DNA from: an uncultured Corynebacterium sp.
Lineage (GTDB): Bacteria; Actinomycetota; Actinomycetes; Mycobacteriales; Mycobacteriaceae
DNA length: 64,000 nucleotides
Direction of reading: 5' to 3'
Assembly (NCBI GenBank): GCA_943914465.1
Contig: CALUCD010000001.1
Coordinates: 1 to 64,000, forward strand
The notes below the pieces were generated by a model. The model saw only the letters and a program-made list of their open reading frames with translations. It did not search any database and was not told the DNA's origin. Shown here piece by piece: positions 44,806 to 54,344 of the stretch. Numbering within the stretch: the stretch's first letter is position 1; the number at the start of each line of letters is the position of its first letter. Both the position numbers and the translations under genes were made by a program.

Positions 44806-45765
44806 GTGGCTACGAATGAGCAACGCGGAAAAGAGGCGCTGTCGAGCTTGGAAAAGGAGCTTCACGCGCGCGACCGAAAACAGCAGTCAAAGCCGTGGAT
44901 TACCGCGGCAGCATCGGTGGCGGCGATCGCGCTTATCGGCGGCGGCATCTTTTTCCTTGCTACGCGCGATAACGGCGATACCACGGCTGCGTCCAATGGC
45001 AGCTCGGTAAGCGAAACCTCAGAAGCCGACGACGCTCAGACAATCGATCCAGATTCCTTTGAGCCGATTGCTACGAAGCGTGCTACCGCATTGCCGCCAA
45101 CGGTGAGCTGCACGTATGAGGAGGACGGGCAAGACGAGCACTTCAACGGCTTGCCTGAGACCGAGAATGTATCGACGGAGGGTACCGTCACTGTCGAGCT
45201 TGAAACGAACGCGGGACCCATCGGCATGGAGCTCGACCGCTCGGTATCTCCATGCACGGTGAACGCGATCGAGTACCTGGCACAGGATGGCTACTTCGAT
45301 GACACAGTGTGCCACCGCATCACCACCTCAGATGGCTTGAAGGTACTGCAGTGCGGTGACCCATCCGGGACCGGCTCTGGTGGCCCAGGATTCCAGTTCC
45401 CAAATGAGTACCCGACCGACGAGGAGCTCGAGGCGGTGGACACCTCCGATATGGGTATCCCCGAGGACGCGGGCGAGGAGGAGATGAAGGCATACCGTGG
45501 CATGGCTCTGCAATCTCAGATGAAGCGTTATGATCGCGGCACAATCGCGATGGCGAACGCTGGGATGGATACCAACGGCTCACAGTTCTTCCTGAATTAT
45601 GGCCCCTCAGTACTCGCCCCGACATACACGTACTTCGGCCAGATCGACAACGAGGGCCTGGAGACGCTGGATGCGATCGCAGACAAAGGTGCTGAAGGCG
45701 GCGCACCAGACGGGGCACCTGCGGAGGAAGTCCGAATCAACAAGGCCACGGTACTCAGCCAGTAA
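44806..45765 (+). CDS. Membrane-anchored cyclophilin-type peptidyl-prolyl isomerase
   Basis: Proline isomerase with its catalytic domain outside the membrane. 319 residues from GTG 44806 (VATNEQRGKEA). Charged cytoplasmic N-terminus, one transmembrane helix at about residues 33-53, an acidic linker, then the cyclophilin domain from about 125 with CHRITTSDGLKVLQCGDP and TIAMANAGMDTNGSQFF. The first 65 in-frame codons upstream are intergenic. Divergent from the hydrolase gene. Two cysteine pairs in the outer domain may form disulfides. Confidence 0.9.
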   Translation: MATNEQRGKEALSSLEKELHARDRKQQSKPWITAAASVAAIALIGGGIFFLATRDNGDTTAASNGSSVSETSEADDAQTIDPDSFEPIATKRATALPPTVSCTYEEDGQDEHFNGLPETENVSTEGTVTVELETNAGPIGMELDRSVSPCTVNAIEYLAQDGYFDDTVCHRITTSDGLKVLQCGDPSGTGSGGPGFQFPNEYPTDEELEAVDTSDMGIPEDAGEEEMKAYRGMALQSQMKRYDRGTIAMANAGMDTNGSQFFLNYGPSVLAPTYTYFGQIDNEGLETLDAIADKGAEGGAPDGAPAEEVRINKATVLSQ

Positions 45766-45832
45766 GGGCACTTCGCTTGACGACGGTGTCGTGCACCTCA
45801 TCCAGCAACCCATGAGCAAGACAGGATTAGCT

Positions 45833-45842
45833 GACAATTGTC
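45833..45842. repeat. Palindrome GACAATTGTC upstream of the small exported protein promoter
   Basis: Perfect 10 bp palindrome ending 15 bases before the TTGCAT -35 at 45858. Position suits an operator or activator site. No regulator is known to me for it. Confidence 0.5.
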
Positions 45843-45857
45843 TGTGAAGTTCGTGTG

Positions 45858-45886
45858 TTGCATCTGAATTTGGCTCCCGCTAATAT
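45858..45886 (+). promoter_or_regulatory. Promoter TTGCAT-N17-TAATAT
   Basis: A -35 (45858-45863) and a -10 (45881-45886) with ideal 17-base spacing, the best-formed promoter in the window. Transcription would begin near 45893 and give a leader of about 37 bases before the ATG at 45930. Confidence 0.7.
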
Positions 45887-45929
45887 GACGTGCGTCAGAT
45901 TGACCCGTATCGAAGATTGGACCGATTTC

Positions 45930-46184
45930 ATGAAGTTCCGTCAAGGCCTCATCGCTTCCGCCACCGCCGCTGCAGTGCTCACCTCCGGCGTCACCGCAGC
46001 AAACGCCGAGCAGACCACCCCGAACACCCCCGCTCCCACGACCACCGCCCCCGTCCAGAAGGACGCTTCTTCCCTCAAGGATATGGATCCGCGCGAGGTC
46101 AAGGAATGGATCAGCGTTGCCACTGCCATCCTCGCCCTGCTTGGCAGCATCTACACGTTCGCTGACCGCTACTTCCTGAAGTAA
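45930..46184 (+). CDS. Small exported protein with C-terminal hydrophobic helix
   Basis: 84 residues, function unknown. Signal peptide about 1-26 (MKFRQGLIASATAAAVLTSG, then VTAANA), likely cut before EQTTP. The mature part has a Pro/Thr-rich stretch (TTPNTPAPTTTAPVQK), a charged segment SSLKDMDPREVKEW and a hydrophobic helix ISVATAILALLGSIYTFA ending in DRYFLK. It could be a membrane or mycomembrane peptide; no family is recognised with certainty. It stands as its own unit, with a near-ideal promoter upstream and a double-hairpin terminator downstream, so it is probably well expressed. A longer in-frame start at 45855 lies upstream of the promoter and is excluded. Confidence 0.75.
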   Translation: MKFRQGLIASATAAAVLTSGVTAANAEQTTPNTPAPTTTAPVQKDASSLKDMDPREVKEWISVATAILALLGSIYTFADRYFLK

Positions 46185-46198
46185 CGCGTACTTAATCC

Positions 46199-46258
46199 GC
46201 TACGCGACTGTCGCGTAGCACGGACGCCGGCCCCGGCACATTGCTCCGGGGCCGGCGT
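46199..46258 (+). terminator. Rho-independent terminator with tandem hairpins
   Basis: First stem GCTACGCGA/TCGCGTAGC, nine perfect pairs with a three-base loop (46199-46219). Second stem ACGCCGGCCCCGG/CCGGGGCCGGCGT, 13 perfect pairs with a nine-base loop (46224-46258), followed by TGTTTGTTTC. Ends transcription of the small exported protein; the stable stems may also stop the convergent nucleotidase transcript. Confidence 0.9.
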
Positions 46259-46273
46259 TGTTTGTTTCTCGCG

Positions 46274-48379
46274 TTAGTGCACTTCCCCTGCACCAAGGTC
46301 GAAGATGCGAGACAACTGTTGCCCGACCGGCAGCGACAGCAACCGGGAGATGTCAAGCAGTCCGAGTAGCGCGAGCACGCGCGCGAGCAACCCGGTCAGC
46401 CCGTCCACACTGCTGCCCTCCGACGGATCTGCGGGCGCGGGATCATTGACAGGGTCGGGACTTGATACGGTCAGCGGTAGCCTCACCTTGGTCCCCGCGT
46501 CCGTCGTAATTTCGAGTTCTCTGGCTCCCGCTGCGTCCGCCGGGAGATCCACGGTGACGGTTGCGCGTCCGCGTTCCCCGTAGCCCTTGTCGGCATCGCT
46601 TACTTCGTTGTTGACTACCGCCGTAGCCTCAGCCCTGGTTGCCCCGCCCTCAAGTGCAACCGTCACGTTTTGCGCCAGCGGTTCGCCCTCGGACGAATAG
46701 CTGAGCGAGGTCAGCGCAATCTCATTAGCTTCACCTGCTTGCAAACCGCCTGCGGGAAGCACCACACCAACGTCCTTTTGTGCCGACCGCACCGCAGCTG
46801 CCCCCGTCTTCAAGTAATCGATGAACGCTTGAAGGTCGTTGTACCCAACATCGTTACGGCTAGCGACCTTGGCCGGATCAATGAACCCGTCTCCCCCGTC
46901 GAGAAGAAATGACGACGCGGCAACTGTGTACTCCTGTTCAGCACGTATAGGCTCCCCGTCGAGAGTGATGCTCAAGATTTTCTCACCTCGGGGAGCGTCC
47001 GGGTCGTATGTGTAGCTCACATTGTCTGATAATCCGAGGTCGAGGCGGGGGCGCCCCGATTTCGCCTCTTGTTCAGACGTCTGCCATTGGTTCTCAAGCA
47101 TCTCCTTGATCACCGCACCCGAAACCGTGGCGAGTGAAATATCGTTGCCGAACGGCTGCACCTCAAACGCTTGCTTGTAGGTGATGTCACCCGCGCCGAT
47201 ATCTGCTCGCACACCGCCAGCATTCATAATGCCGAAATCGATGTCGCGGCCGAGAAACGCCTCCAATGACTGCACAGCAGACTGCGCAATCATATTGTTC
47301 GCAGTCGACTCCGTGCCGCGGTTGGACCCCGGTGCCGCGCCGGGATTCGAGCCGCGCACAAAGGAAGAAGTCGTAGCGGCTACAACTTCACTGCCAAGAA
47401 CGTCCGCCACCTCTTTGGCCTCAGCTACGATGCCGGCCACTGTGGAATCAGGCTCGATCTGCAAACCGGCCAGGTCGGCTGCGTCATACTGCCTGAACGC
47501 GGACGAGACAATCTCACCCGTGGTCTTGTCATACGTGAAGTCAAGATCGGTGACCGCCTTACCGTATTCATGCGACTGGGCATACGGCACCGACGCGTCC
47601 TCCTCCACTACCCGTAGATGGCTGTCACCGCCAAAGAGAAAATCGACGTACCCGGGATCCAGCTTCGGCGCGGTGGTCGCCGCGTCATCGTGCACCAAGG
47701 CGATCACAACCTCGGCTTCCTCGGCGTCTTTCAAGCGACGTGCTTCAGCGTTGACCTGCTCAGCGGAGTCACGAATGTCAAGACCGGCAACGTTGGCCGG
47801 GTTTGATTTCGTCACCGTCAGGTTCGAGGTGGTACCAACCAGGGCCACCCGAACTCCATCGAACTCAACAATCTCGTACGGTTTGACATCTCGGGTGCCG
47901 TCCTGTTTGAAGATATTTGCACCCAGCTGCTTGTCGCGGGTACCTGGGACGATCCGGTCAAGCAGATCCTGGTAGCCTTTGTCGAACTCGTGGTTTCCTA
48001 CGGCGCTGCCGTTTGCGTCGAGTTCGTTGAGAAAGCGCATCGTGTATTCGTCATCGGAGATGGCCGACACGAACGCAGACCCACCCTGGTTGTCGCCAGA
48101 GGTGGTGACGACGGTGTTTGGGTTTTGGCTGCGAAGATAGTTGATGATGCCGGCAATATTTGCCGCGCCCATTTCGTCGCCTGACTTTGGGCGAAGCTCA
48201 CCAGACGTTGCGTCCTTTGAGAAGTTCGGTTCAAGCCGCCCGTGAAAATCAGTGATATTGGCAACGCTGACACGAACCTGGTCAGCCTCCGCGGCGGCAG
48301 CGAGCGGCGCGCCGGACAGCGCCAAGCACGTAGCGGTGGTCGCGGCAACGAGGCCGCCTAGTCGACGAAACGGAAACAC
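46274..48379 (-). CDS. Secreted bifunctional metallophosphatase/5'-nucleotidase
   Basis: Exported UshA-like enzyme that hydrolyses nucleotides or UDP-sugars. 701 residues. Signal peptide about 1-30. Metallophosphatase motifs: NITDFHGRLEP, TTSGDNQGGS, AVGNHEFDKG and ALVHDDA; the C-terminal nucleotidase domain shows NAGGVRADI and DGGDGF. The last 45 residues form a leucine-rich hydrophobic stretch (LLARVLALLGLLDISRLLSL) after a Pro/Asp linker, ending in a short polar tail. GTG start at 48379 with GAGGAG six bases upstream. In Corynebacterium glutamicum ushA is phosphate-regulated; no Pho box was identified here. Confidence 0.9.
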   Translation of the reverse strand: MFPFRRLGGLVAATTATCLALSGAPLAAAAEADQVRVSVANITDFHGRLEPNFSKDATSGELRPKSGDEMGAANIAGIINYLRSQNPNTVVTTSGDNQGGSAFVSAISDDEYTMRFLNELDANGSAVGNHEFDKGYQDLLDRIVPGTRDKQLGANIFKQDGTRDVKPYEIVEFDGVRVALVGTTSNLTVTKSNPANVAGLDIRDSAEQVNAEARRLKDAEEAEVVIALVHDDAATTAPKLDPGYVDFLFGGDSHLRVVEEDASVPYAQSHEYGKAVTDLDFTYDKTTGEIVSSAFRQYDAADLAGLQIEPDSTVAGIVAEAKEVADVLGSEVVAATTSSFVRGSNPGAAPGSNRGTESTANNMIAQSAVQSLEAFLGRDIDFGIMNAGGVRADIGAGDITYKQAFEVQPFGNDISLATVSGAVIKEMLENQWQTSEQEAKSGRPRLDLGLSDNVSYTYDPDAPRGEKILSITLDGEPIRAEQEYTVAASSFLLDGGDGFIDPAKVASRNDVGYNDLQAFIDYLKTGAAAVRSAQKDVGVVLPAGGLQAGEANEIALTSLSYSSEGEPLAQNVTVALEGGATRAEATAVVNNEVSDADKGYGERGRATVTVDLPADAAGARELEITTDAGTKVRLPLTVSSPDPVNDPAPADPSEGSSVDGLTGLLARVLALLGLLDISRLLSLPVGQQLSRIFDLGAGEVH

Positions 48380-48508
48380 AGGTAACTCCTCTTTTATCGG
48401 ACGGGTTGACTCTTTGTTTAACCGCTTCTGCGAGGTAGCGCACGGGGAGTAACAGCCATGTCACGGAAACGTCGAAAAGAATTCATCCCCGTGTCATACG
48501 CCACGGAC

Positions 48509-50785
48509 TCAGGCCGTCACGCGATAGATGTCAAACACACCCTCCACGTTTCGTATTTGGTTCATGGTTGAACCCAGCTGCTTAATGTCAGATACCTCGA
48601 TTGTGACTCGAATCGTGGCAATTCGATCATCACCCGCCTGAGAGGACAACGCGATAATCGGCAACCTCTGCTCCGAAAACACCCCAGTCATCTCCGCCAG
48701 TAAACCGTTGCGATCCAAGGCTTCAACCTGCAGCGTGGCATGTGACGCACCAGCTTGTGCATCGCCAGCATTCCACTCGACGTCAATCACCCGCTCGGGT
48801 TCAGACTTGAGTTTGGCGGCGTTCGTGCAGTCCATGCGATGCACAGACACACCACCGCCACGCGTTACAAACCCAAAGATTTCGTCGCCGGGCACAGGTT
48901 GGCAGCACTTAGCGAGCTTGGCCATGACATCGGGGCTGCCCTGCACAAGGATAGCGGGACCATCACCACGTGAGGCGTTCTGCACAAGCTCCGTAATCGA
49001 TGTGCGAGCAACGAGCGCGTCCACCGCATCATCTTCGTTGCCGAACATCTCCATCAGCAGTGTGCTCACATGCTGCGCTGAAACGTTTCCGGCACCGATC
49101 GCCGTGTACAAAGCATCAACATCCGGGTAATGCAGGTGCCTGGCTACTCGGCGCATCGACTCGGCGGTAAACAGTCGATGCAGCGGAAGACCACCTCGCT
49201 GCACCTCTGCTGCGAGCGCGTCACGCCCCGCCTCCAAGTGCTCCTCACGACGCTCTTTTGCAAACCACTGGCGAATCTTCGACTTCGCACGAGGCGAGAC
49301 AACAAACTCTTGCCAGTCGCGCGAGGGGCCCGAATTCTGGTCCTTCGAGGTAAAGATTTCGACCCTATCGCCCGATTTCAGCTCTGACTCAAGCGCAACA
49401 AGTTTGCCATTGACTTTCGCGCCGATACACCGGTGCCCCACCTCAGTGTGAACCGCATAGGCGAAATCGACCGGGGTTGAACCAGCCGGCAGGTTGACTA
49501 CATCACCTTTCGGGGTGAACACGAAAATCTGCTGGCTGGTTAAGTCATAGCGCAAAGAGTCGAGGAACTCGTTCGGATCAGCAGCCTCTTTTTGCCAATC
49601 CAGCAACTGGCGCATCCAGGCCATCTGGTCCACTTCAGCCTGATCGCCCTTGTGCGACCCCTTCGTCTCCTTATACCGCCAATGCGCAGCGACACCGAAC
49701 TCGGCATTGTAGTGCATCTCGTGCGTGCGCACCTGAACCTCAAGCGGCCGGCCAGTATCCGTCATCACGGTTGTGTGCAGCGACTGATACACACCGAAGC
49801 GGGGATTCGACACATAATCTTTAAACCGGCCCGGCATCGCCGAGTACAGCGAATGCGCAACCCCGACCGCTGCATAACAATCATGCAGACTGTCGACGAG
49901 AACCCGCACGCCCACGAGATCGAAGATCTCATCGAAATCATGGCCACGAACGACCATCTTTTGATAGATCGACCAGTAGTGCTTGGGCCGGCCCATCACC
50001 TCTGCCTGAATCCCGTTCGCTTTCAGCTCTGCCATCAGCTGAGAGGTAATCTCGTTCAATGCTCGATCGCGAGAGGGCGCGCGATCTGCGACGAGACGAA
50101 CGATCTCTTCATATTTCTTCGGGTACAGAATCGCGAACGCGAGATCTTCCAACTCCCACTTCACCGAAGCCATACCTAAACGGTGAGCAAGTGGAGCAAT
50201 CACATCCAACGTTTCGCGAGCCTTCTTTGCTTGCTTCTCCGGTGGCAGAAAGCGCATCGTGCGCATGTTGTGCAGGCGATCCGCGACCTTGATAACAAGT
50301 ACCCGCGGGTCCTCCGCCATCGCAACAATCATCTTGCGAATCGTCTCTGCCTCGGCAGCGGCACCGAGCGCGACCTTATCCAGTTTGGTCACCCCATCAA
50401 CCAGTAAAGCGACCTCAGGGCCAAACTCGTTGCTGAGCTCTTCAACACTCAGCTCTGTGTCCTCCACCGTGTCATGCAGCAAAGCAGCAACCAAAGTGGT
50501 GGTGTCCATACCTAACTCACCACAGATTGTTGCGACTGCCAACGGGTGCGTGATGTATGGATCCCCCGACTTGCGATAGACCCCCTCGTGCAGCCGTTCT
50601 GCGGTTTCGTAGGCGCGATTCAACAACTCAACGTCTGCTTTCGGGTGATACCTACGGTGGATAGAAAGCAGAGGATCAAGCACCGGATTAGCACGAGGCC
50701 GCCCTCCACCCGTAAGCGAACGAGCTAATCGGGCAGAAACACTACGCACACTTGGCGCTGAACGCTTCGAAGACTTCTCCGTCAC
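48509..50785 (-). CDS. rel: Bifunctional (p)ppGpp synthetase/hydrolase Rel
   Basis: Stringent response enzyme that makes and degrades (p)ppGpp. 758 residues. Hydrolase HD domain with THPLAVA, LLHDTVEDTEL and KVADRLHNMRTM intact; synthetase domain with GRPKHYWSIYQKM; TGS domain FVFTPKGDVVNLPAGSTPVD; zinc-finger and ACT domains at the end. GTG start at 50785 with GGGAGG eight bases upstream. Last of the secD-secF-dciAE-apt-rel cluster, as in Corynebacterium glutamicum. Confidence 0.96.
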   Translation of the reverse strand: MTEKSSKRSAPSVRSVSARLARSLTGGGRPRANPVLDPLLSIHRRYHPKADVELLNRAYETAERLHEGVYRKSGDPYITHPLAVATICGELGMDTTTLVAALLHDTVEDTELSVEELSNEFGPEVALLVDGVTKLDKVALGAAAEAETIRKMIVAMAEDPRVLVIKVADRLHNMRTMRFLPPEKQAKKARETLDVIAPLAHRLGMASVKWELEDLAFAILYPKKYEEIVRLVADRAPSRDRALNEITSQLMAELKANGIQAEVMGRPKHYWSIYQKMVVRGHDFDEIFDLVGVRVLVDSLHDCYAAVGVAHSLYSAMPGRFKDYVSNPRFGVYQSLHTTVMTDTGRPLEVQVRTHEMHYNAEFGVAAHWRYKETKGSHKGDQAEVDQMAWMRQLLDWQKEAADPNEFLDSLRYDLTSQQIFVFTPKGDVVNLPAGSTPVDFAYAVHTEVGHRCIGAKVNGKLVALESELKSGDRVEIFTSKDQNSGPSRDWQEFVVSPRAKSKIRQWFAKERREEHLEAGRDALAAEVQRGGLPLHRLFTAESMRRVARHLHYPDVDALYTAIGAGNVSAQHVSTLLMEMFGNEDDAVDALVARTSITELVQNASRGDGPAILVQGSPDVMAKLAKCCQPVPGDEIFGFVTRGGGVSVHRMDCTNAAKLKSEPERVIDVEWNAGDAQAGASHATLQVEALDRNGLLAEMTGVFSEQRLPIIALSSQAGDDRIATIRVTIEVSDIKQLGSTMNQIRNVEGVFDIYRVTA

Positions 50786-50847
50786 CGCGCAAGCCTCCCG
50801 TCACCTGGTATTAACCCTGGAACAGCAATCCTAGTGTGGACGCAACC

Positions 50848-51399
50848 TCACCCGTCGAGCACTACTAATCTCGCGTCCCCGACCCGCTCCCGGCCCCCAA
50901 GACCGGGGACCTCAAGCACGACCACGTAACCACCGACGGCGCCTCCCGCCTGCTCAATGAGGTCCTTTGCTGCAACAAGTGTTCCGCCCGTTGCCAGCAC
51001 ATCGTCAACGAGAACGACGCGCTTGCCCGCAAGGTCGATGCCGCTAGCAGGGATCTCGAGCGCGGCCGTACTGTATTCGGTGGTGTACTCCTGGGTGAGT
51101 ACCGGAGGCGGTAGCTTCCCACGTTTTCGAATCGCAAGGATCCCAAGCCCCATCTCATAAGCCACCGCAGAACCGAGTAAGAAGCCCCGAGCATCGAGCC
51201 CCCCGATGATATCCGCGCCTAGCGTTTGGCATGCAGCGGCCATCTCCTCGATCACAATGTGAAGCGCATCCGCATCCGCAAGGACTGGTGTCAAGTCCTC
51301 GAAAAGGACCCCCTTTTCGGGGAAATCCGGAACCCGGCGGATCTTGTTCGCCAGGGCACCTTTTGCCGATTGGAACCTACGCTCTTCGTGAGCCATCAT
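50848..51399 (-). CDS. apt: Adenine phosphoribosyltransferase
   Basis: Purine salvage: adenine plus PRPP to AMP. 183 residues from ATG 51399. An ATG three codons upstream touches the AAGG ribosome binding site, so the inner start, nine bases from it, is preferred. Motifs: RRVPDFPEKGVLFEDLTP, GLDARGFLLG and the PRPP loop VVLVDDVLATGGTL. Lies between dciAE and rel. Confidence 0.94.
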   Translation of the reverse strand: MMAHEERRFQSAKGALANKIRRVPDFPEKGVLFEDLTPVLADADALHIVIEEMAAACQTLGADIIGGLDARGFLLGSAVAYEMGLGILAIRKRGKLPPPVLTQEYTTEYSTAALEIPASGIDLAGKRVVLVDDVLATGGTLVAAKDLIEQAGGAVGGYVVVLEVPGLGGRERVGDARLVVLDG

Positions 51400-51473
51400 C
51401 TCGTGCATCCTTGCCTGTCTTGCCTGTTCTAGGCGACCTTGTGTCGGGATTTGGAATAGAGAAAGCTACGTAA

Positions 51474-53105
51474 CTATTCGGAGCTTTGATGCGCTTCACC
51501 GGATTGCTTTACCTGCCAACGGTTCAAGTTCCAGCCGATCCCTGACGAGCCGGTATAAGGGACCACGTTAGCCACACTGCGGTCTACAGCGAACGTGCTC
51601 GGTTCAGCTGCCAAAGGAATAGACGGCAGCTCGTCCCATAAAAAGCCCTCCTGCGCTCGCAAGGCCCCCAGGTCCTCGGCCCGGTTCGCTGCTGCTGGGT
51701 ACTCGGTCATAGGATCGACGACGTGCAGCAGTGCATCGATCGTGCCTTCGGTGGAGGTCAGCTCACCAGTATCATCGTATTCGAGGCGGGCCAGGTCCGC
51801 TAACGTCTTACCATCACCGGCTGCATCGACGATCTCAACCCCCGCCGGCTCACAACTGCGCCGCATCGAGTCGACCATCGCGGCGTACCGGTCGCTCGGA
51901 TACGGATAACCAACCCGCAGCTTCAGGCCAGCGATTGCACTTGCTGCCTCGACATTGACGCTCAGCCGCTGGCCAGCCACATCACCAAGCCGCCTCGCCA
52001 GCGGGTCCCCATGCTGGACAACATGCACCGGAGCCATCGGCACATCCACCCCGGCAACCCCACTTGACGCGGCCGCCACTGAGGCTGGGTCGAGACAGCG
52101 CAACAGGGCCTGGCGGTACTCTGCTACCGACCAATCCCCCGTCCTCGGGAAGGTGAGGGTTTCGGTCAGCTCCCCGACCACGGTCTCAACTTCAAGGCGG
52201 TTCATCTCGGCGTCCGGATCGTACCAACTTGGCGCGTTGTCACGCAGGTCACCCACCATGAGCAGGCCATCCTTCGCCAGTGCTTCGGAGTCGACCGATC
52301 CCGGCCACACCACTAACCGCGGTTGCGTTGGTGCATCGCCGTAATAGAATTCGTTGGCTACAAGCCGCACCTCTCCCTGGTCACCAACGCTATCTACCTT
52401 GTAGGGGCCAAATGACGCCTGCAAGTCGCTATCAAAGTTCTTGAGGTCAAACCCGGAGCGCCACACATCTGCAACCGATCGCATGCGAATAGGATCACCC
52501 GAATTCAGTTCCTCATCAAGCTGCTCGAGAGTCACTCCCAAACGTTGCGCCACGGCGTGCGCTGGCAGCACGGTCCCCGCTTCAAACAGACCACGCCAGC
52601 GGGCACCTCTGCCTTCTTTGAAGATCACGGTGAACTCTTTGCTCCCTGGTGTGCAATTGAGCTCACTGGCGTCGTCAAAAAGCGGCATGTGCGAACCGAA
52701 GACTTCCGGATTCATGCCGGCGGTGAATGCAAGAAGGTAATCCGAGCACGTCACTGGAGTGCCGTCGGAGAAAACTGCCTGCTCCGAAAGCGTGTACTTC
52801 ACCCTCCGCTCCGAACCTGGTATGACCTGCGTTGTCACGAGGTCCGTATTCGGAATCATCTGGCCCGACGGCCCCGGCACATAGACGCCCGGGTACAGCT
52901 TCCCAGACAGAGCCTGTACGTGCGCGGAACTACCCTCAAGAGACCCTGCGTTCGTGGTTCGCAGCTCGCCGTCAACCTGGTACCCGAAACCCGGATGCTC
53001 TTCGTCATCTACCGTGACTTGGTTCTCCGACGAGCACCCAACCACGGCCGACAAGGCGACTACAGCGGTGGCGATGAGAGCGATCGGACGCGGCAGCGTT
53101 TTCAC
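51474..53105 (-). CDS. dciAE: DciAE-type solute-binding lipoprotein (SBP family 5)
   Basis: 543-residue lipoprotein with lipobox LSAVVGC at about residues 18-24 and the fold pattern of dipeptide/oligopeptide-binding proteins (family 5). No ABC permease or ATPase gene is beside it, as in the homologous dciAE gene between secF and apt of Corynebacterium glutamicum, so its transport partner is unknown and it may have another role. GTG start at 53105 behind AGGAAGGAAC. Confidence 0.85.
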   Translation of the reverse strand: MKTLPRPIALIATAVVALSAVVGCSSENQVTVDDEEHPGFGYQVDGELRTTNAGSLEGSSAHVQALSGKLYPGVYVPGPSGQMIPNTDLVTTQVIPGSERRVKYTLSEQAVFSDGTPVTCSDYLLAFTAGMNPEVFGSHMPLFDDASELNCTPGSKEFTVIFKEGRGARWRGLFEAGTVLPAHAVAQRLGVTLEQLDEELNSGDPIRMRSVADVWRSGFDLKNFDSDLQASFGPYKVDSVGDQGEVRLVANEFYYGDAPTQPRLVVWPGSVDSEALAKDGLLMVGDLRDNAPSWYDPDAEMNRLEVETVVGELTETLTFPRTGDWSVAEYRQALLRCLDPASVAAASSGVAGVDVPMAPVHVVQHGDPLARRLGDVAGQRLSVNVEAASAIAGLKLRVGYPYPSDRYAAMVDSMRRSCEPAGVEIVDAAGDGKTLADLARLEYDDTGELTSTEGTIDALLHVVDPMTEYPAAANRAEDLGALRAQEGFLWDELPSIPLAAEPSTFAVDRSVANVVPYTGSSGIGWNLNRWQVKQSGEAHQSSE

Positions 53106-53150
53106 GTTACTGTTCCTTCCTGTGCAGCGAGCAAACCCAAACGGCAGCTG

Positions 53151-54341
53151 CTAGCGCGCTGTGGGACGCCACGTTGCCGAGCTCGGCGGCACTTCACCCG
53201 GATAGCTGTGGCCCACGGAAGAGCTGCCAGCCGAAGGGGCCGAGACGGTGCGTTTCTTTTCCGTCGGCTCTTCGGGATCCCTGTCAAGCACTTCACCCCG
53301 GCGGTACGCCGCGACAGTTTGATTATGCTGCTGATACTTTTTCTTGCGCTCAACCAAGCTCACAAGCAGCGGGGTGGCGAGGAAGAGTGACGAGAAGATC
53401 CCCTCAACCACGCCTATCAGCTGAATAAGCGCGAGGTCACGCAGCGTACCGACTCCAAGCATCCAAACAGCCACTACCATGAGCGCAATGATCGGCAGCG
53501 CGGAGATGACCGAGGTGGAGATCGAGCGCATCACGGTCTGATTGAGCGCGAGGTTGGCCTCTTCGGCATACGTCGACCTCCGGGATTCAAGGACACCCGC
53601 GGTGTTCTCCTTGACCTTGTCGAAAACAATCACCGTGTCGTATATGGAGAAGGTCAACACCGTCAAAAGACCAATAATCATCGCCGGGGTGACTTCTAAC
53701 CCGAACAGCGCATAAATACCCATGATGATGATGCCATCAACCAGTAGCGCGGCCATCGCAGCAAGCGCCATCTCACGTTGCAGCCGCACCGCCACATACA
53801 CCGCAGCTGCCACCAAAAAGGCAAGCATTGCAAGCAGCATGCGCTGTGTGATCGTGTCACCCCACGATTCTGAGACCGTGGAATCACCAATCGCATCGGC
53901 GCTTGGTTGCCCATCTTGATCAAGCGGTTCATACTTCTCAAATATCGCCTGACGGGCCTCATCAATCTGGCTCTGCGACAGATGCTCAGAATTGATCTCG
54001 AGCGTGCGCGCATCTCCTGAGCCGACAATCTGCGTGAGTTCAGGAGTCACACCAGTTGCATCTACGAACGTTGCTTCGACATCTTCAACAACCAAATCGG
54101 CGGCCGGCATCGACAGCTTGGTGCCACCCTCGAAATCGATACCAAGATTGAAACCGCGCAGCAGCATCGCCAAAAGCGAAACGACAACCAGGGCAGCAGT
54201 TACCCAGTACCAAAGCTTGCGGCGGCCGACAAAATCAATCGCACCCTCGCGGGTATAAATTCGCTCCCAGCGACCGGCATCTACGCCGGATGCTCCCCTC
54301 TCGTCGGGTGTAACAGCGGTGGTGACTTTCGAGCTGGACAT
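53151..54341 (-). CDS. secF: Protein translocase subunit SecF
   Basis: Partner of SecD in proton-driven protein export. 396 residues with six transmembrane helices; GIDFEGGTKLSMP follows the first, and the RND-type motif region SIYDTVIVFDKVKEN is intact. Pro/Ser-rich C-terminal tail. Its ATG lies three bases after the secD stop, and the secD tail GAGGAGGAATAA supplies the ribosome binding site. Confidence 0.95.
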   Translation of the reverse strand: MSSSKVTTAVTPDERGASGVDAGRWERIYTREGAIDFVGRRKLWYWVTAALVVVSLLAMLLRGFNLGIDFEGGTKLSMPAADLVVEDVEATFVDATGVTPELTQIVGSGDARTLEINSEHLSQSQIDEARQAIFEKYEPLDQDGQPSADAIGDSTVSESWGDTITQRMLLAMLAFLVAAAVYVAVRLQREMALAAMAALLVDGIIIMGIYALFGLEVTPAMIIGLLTVLTFSIYDTVIVFDKVKENTAGVLESRRSTYAEEANLALNQTVMRSISTSVISALPIIALMVVAVWMLGVGTLRDLALIQLIGVVEGIFSSLFLATPLLVSLVERKKKYQQHNQTVAAYRRGEVLDRDPEEPTEKKRTVSAPSAGSSSVGHSYPGEVPPSSATWRPTAR

Positions 54342-54344
54342 GTG

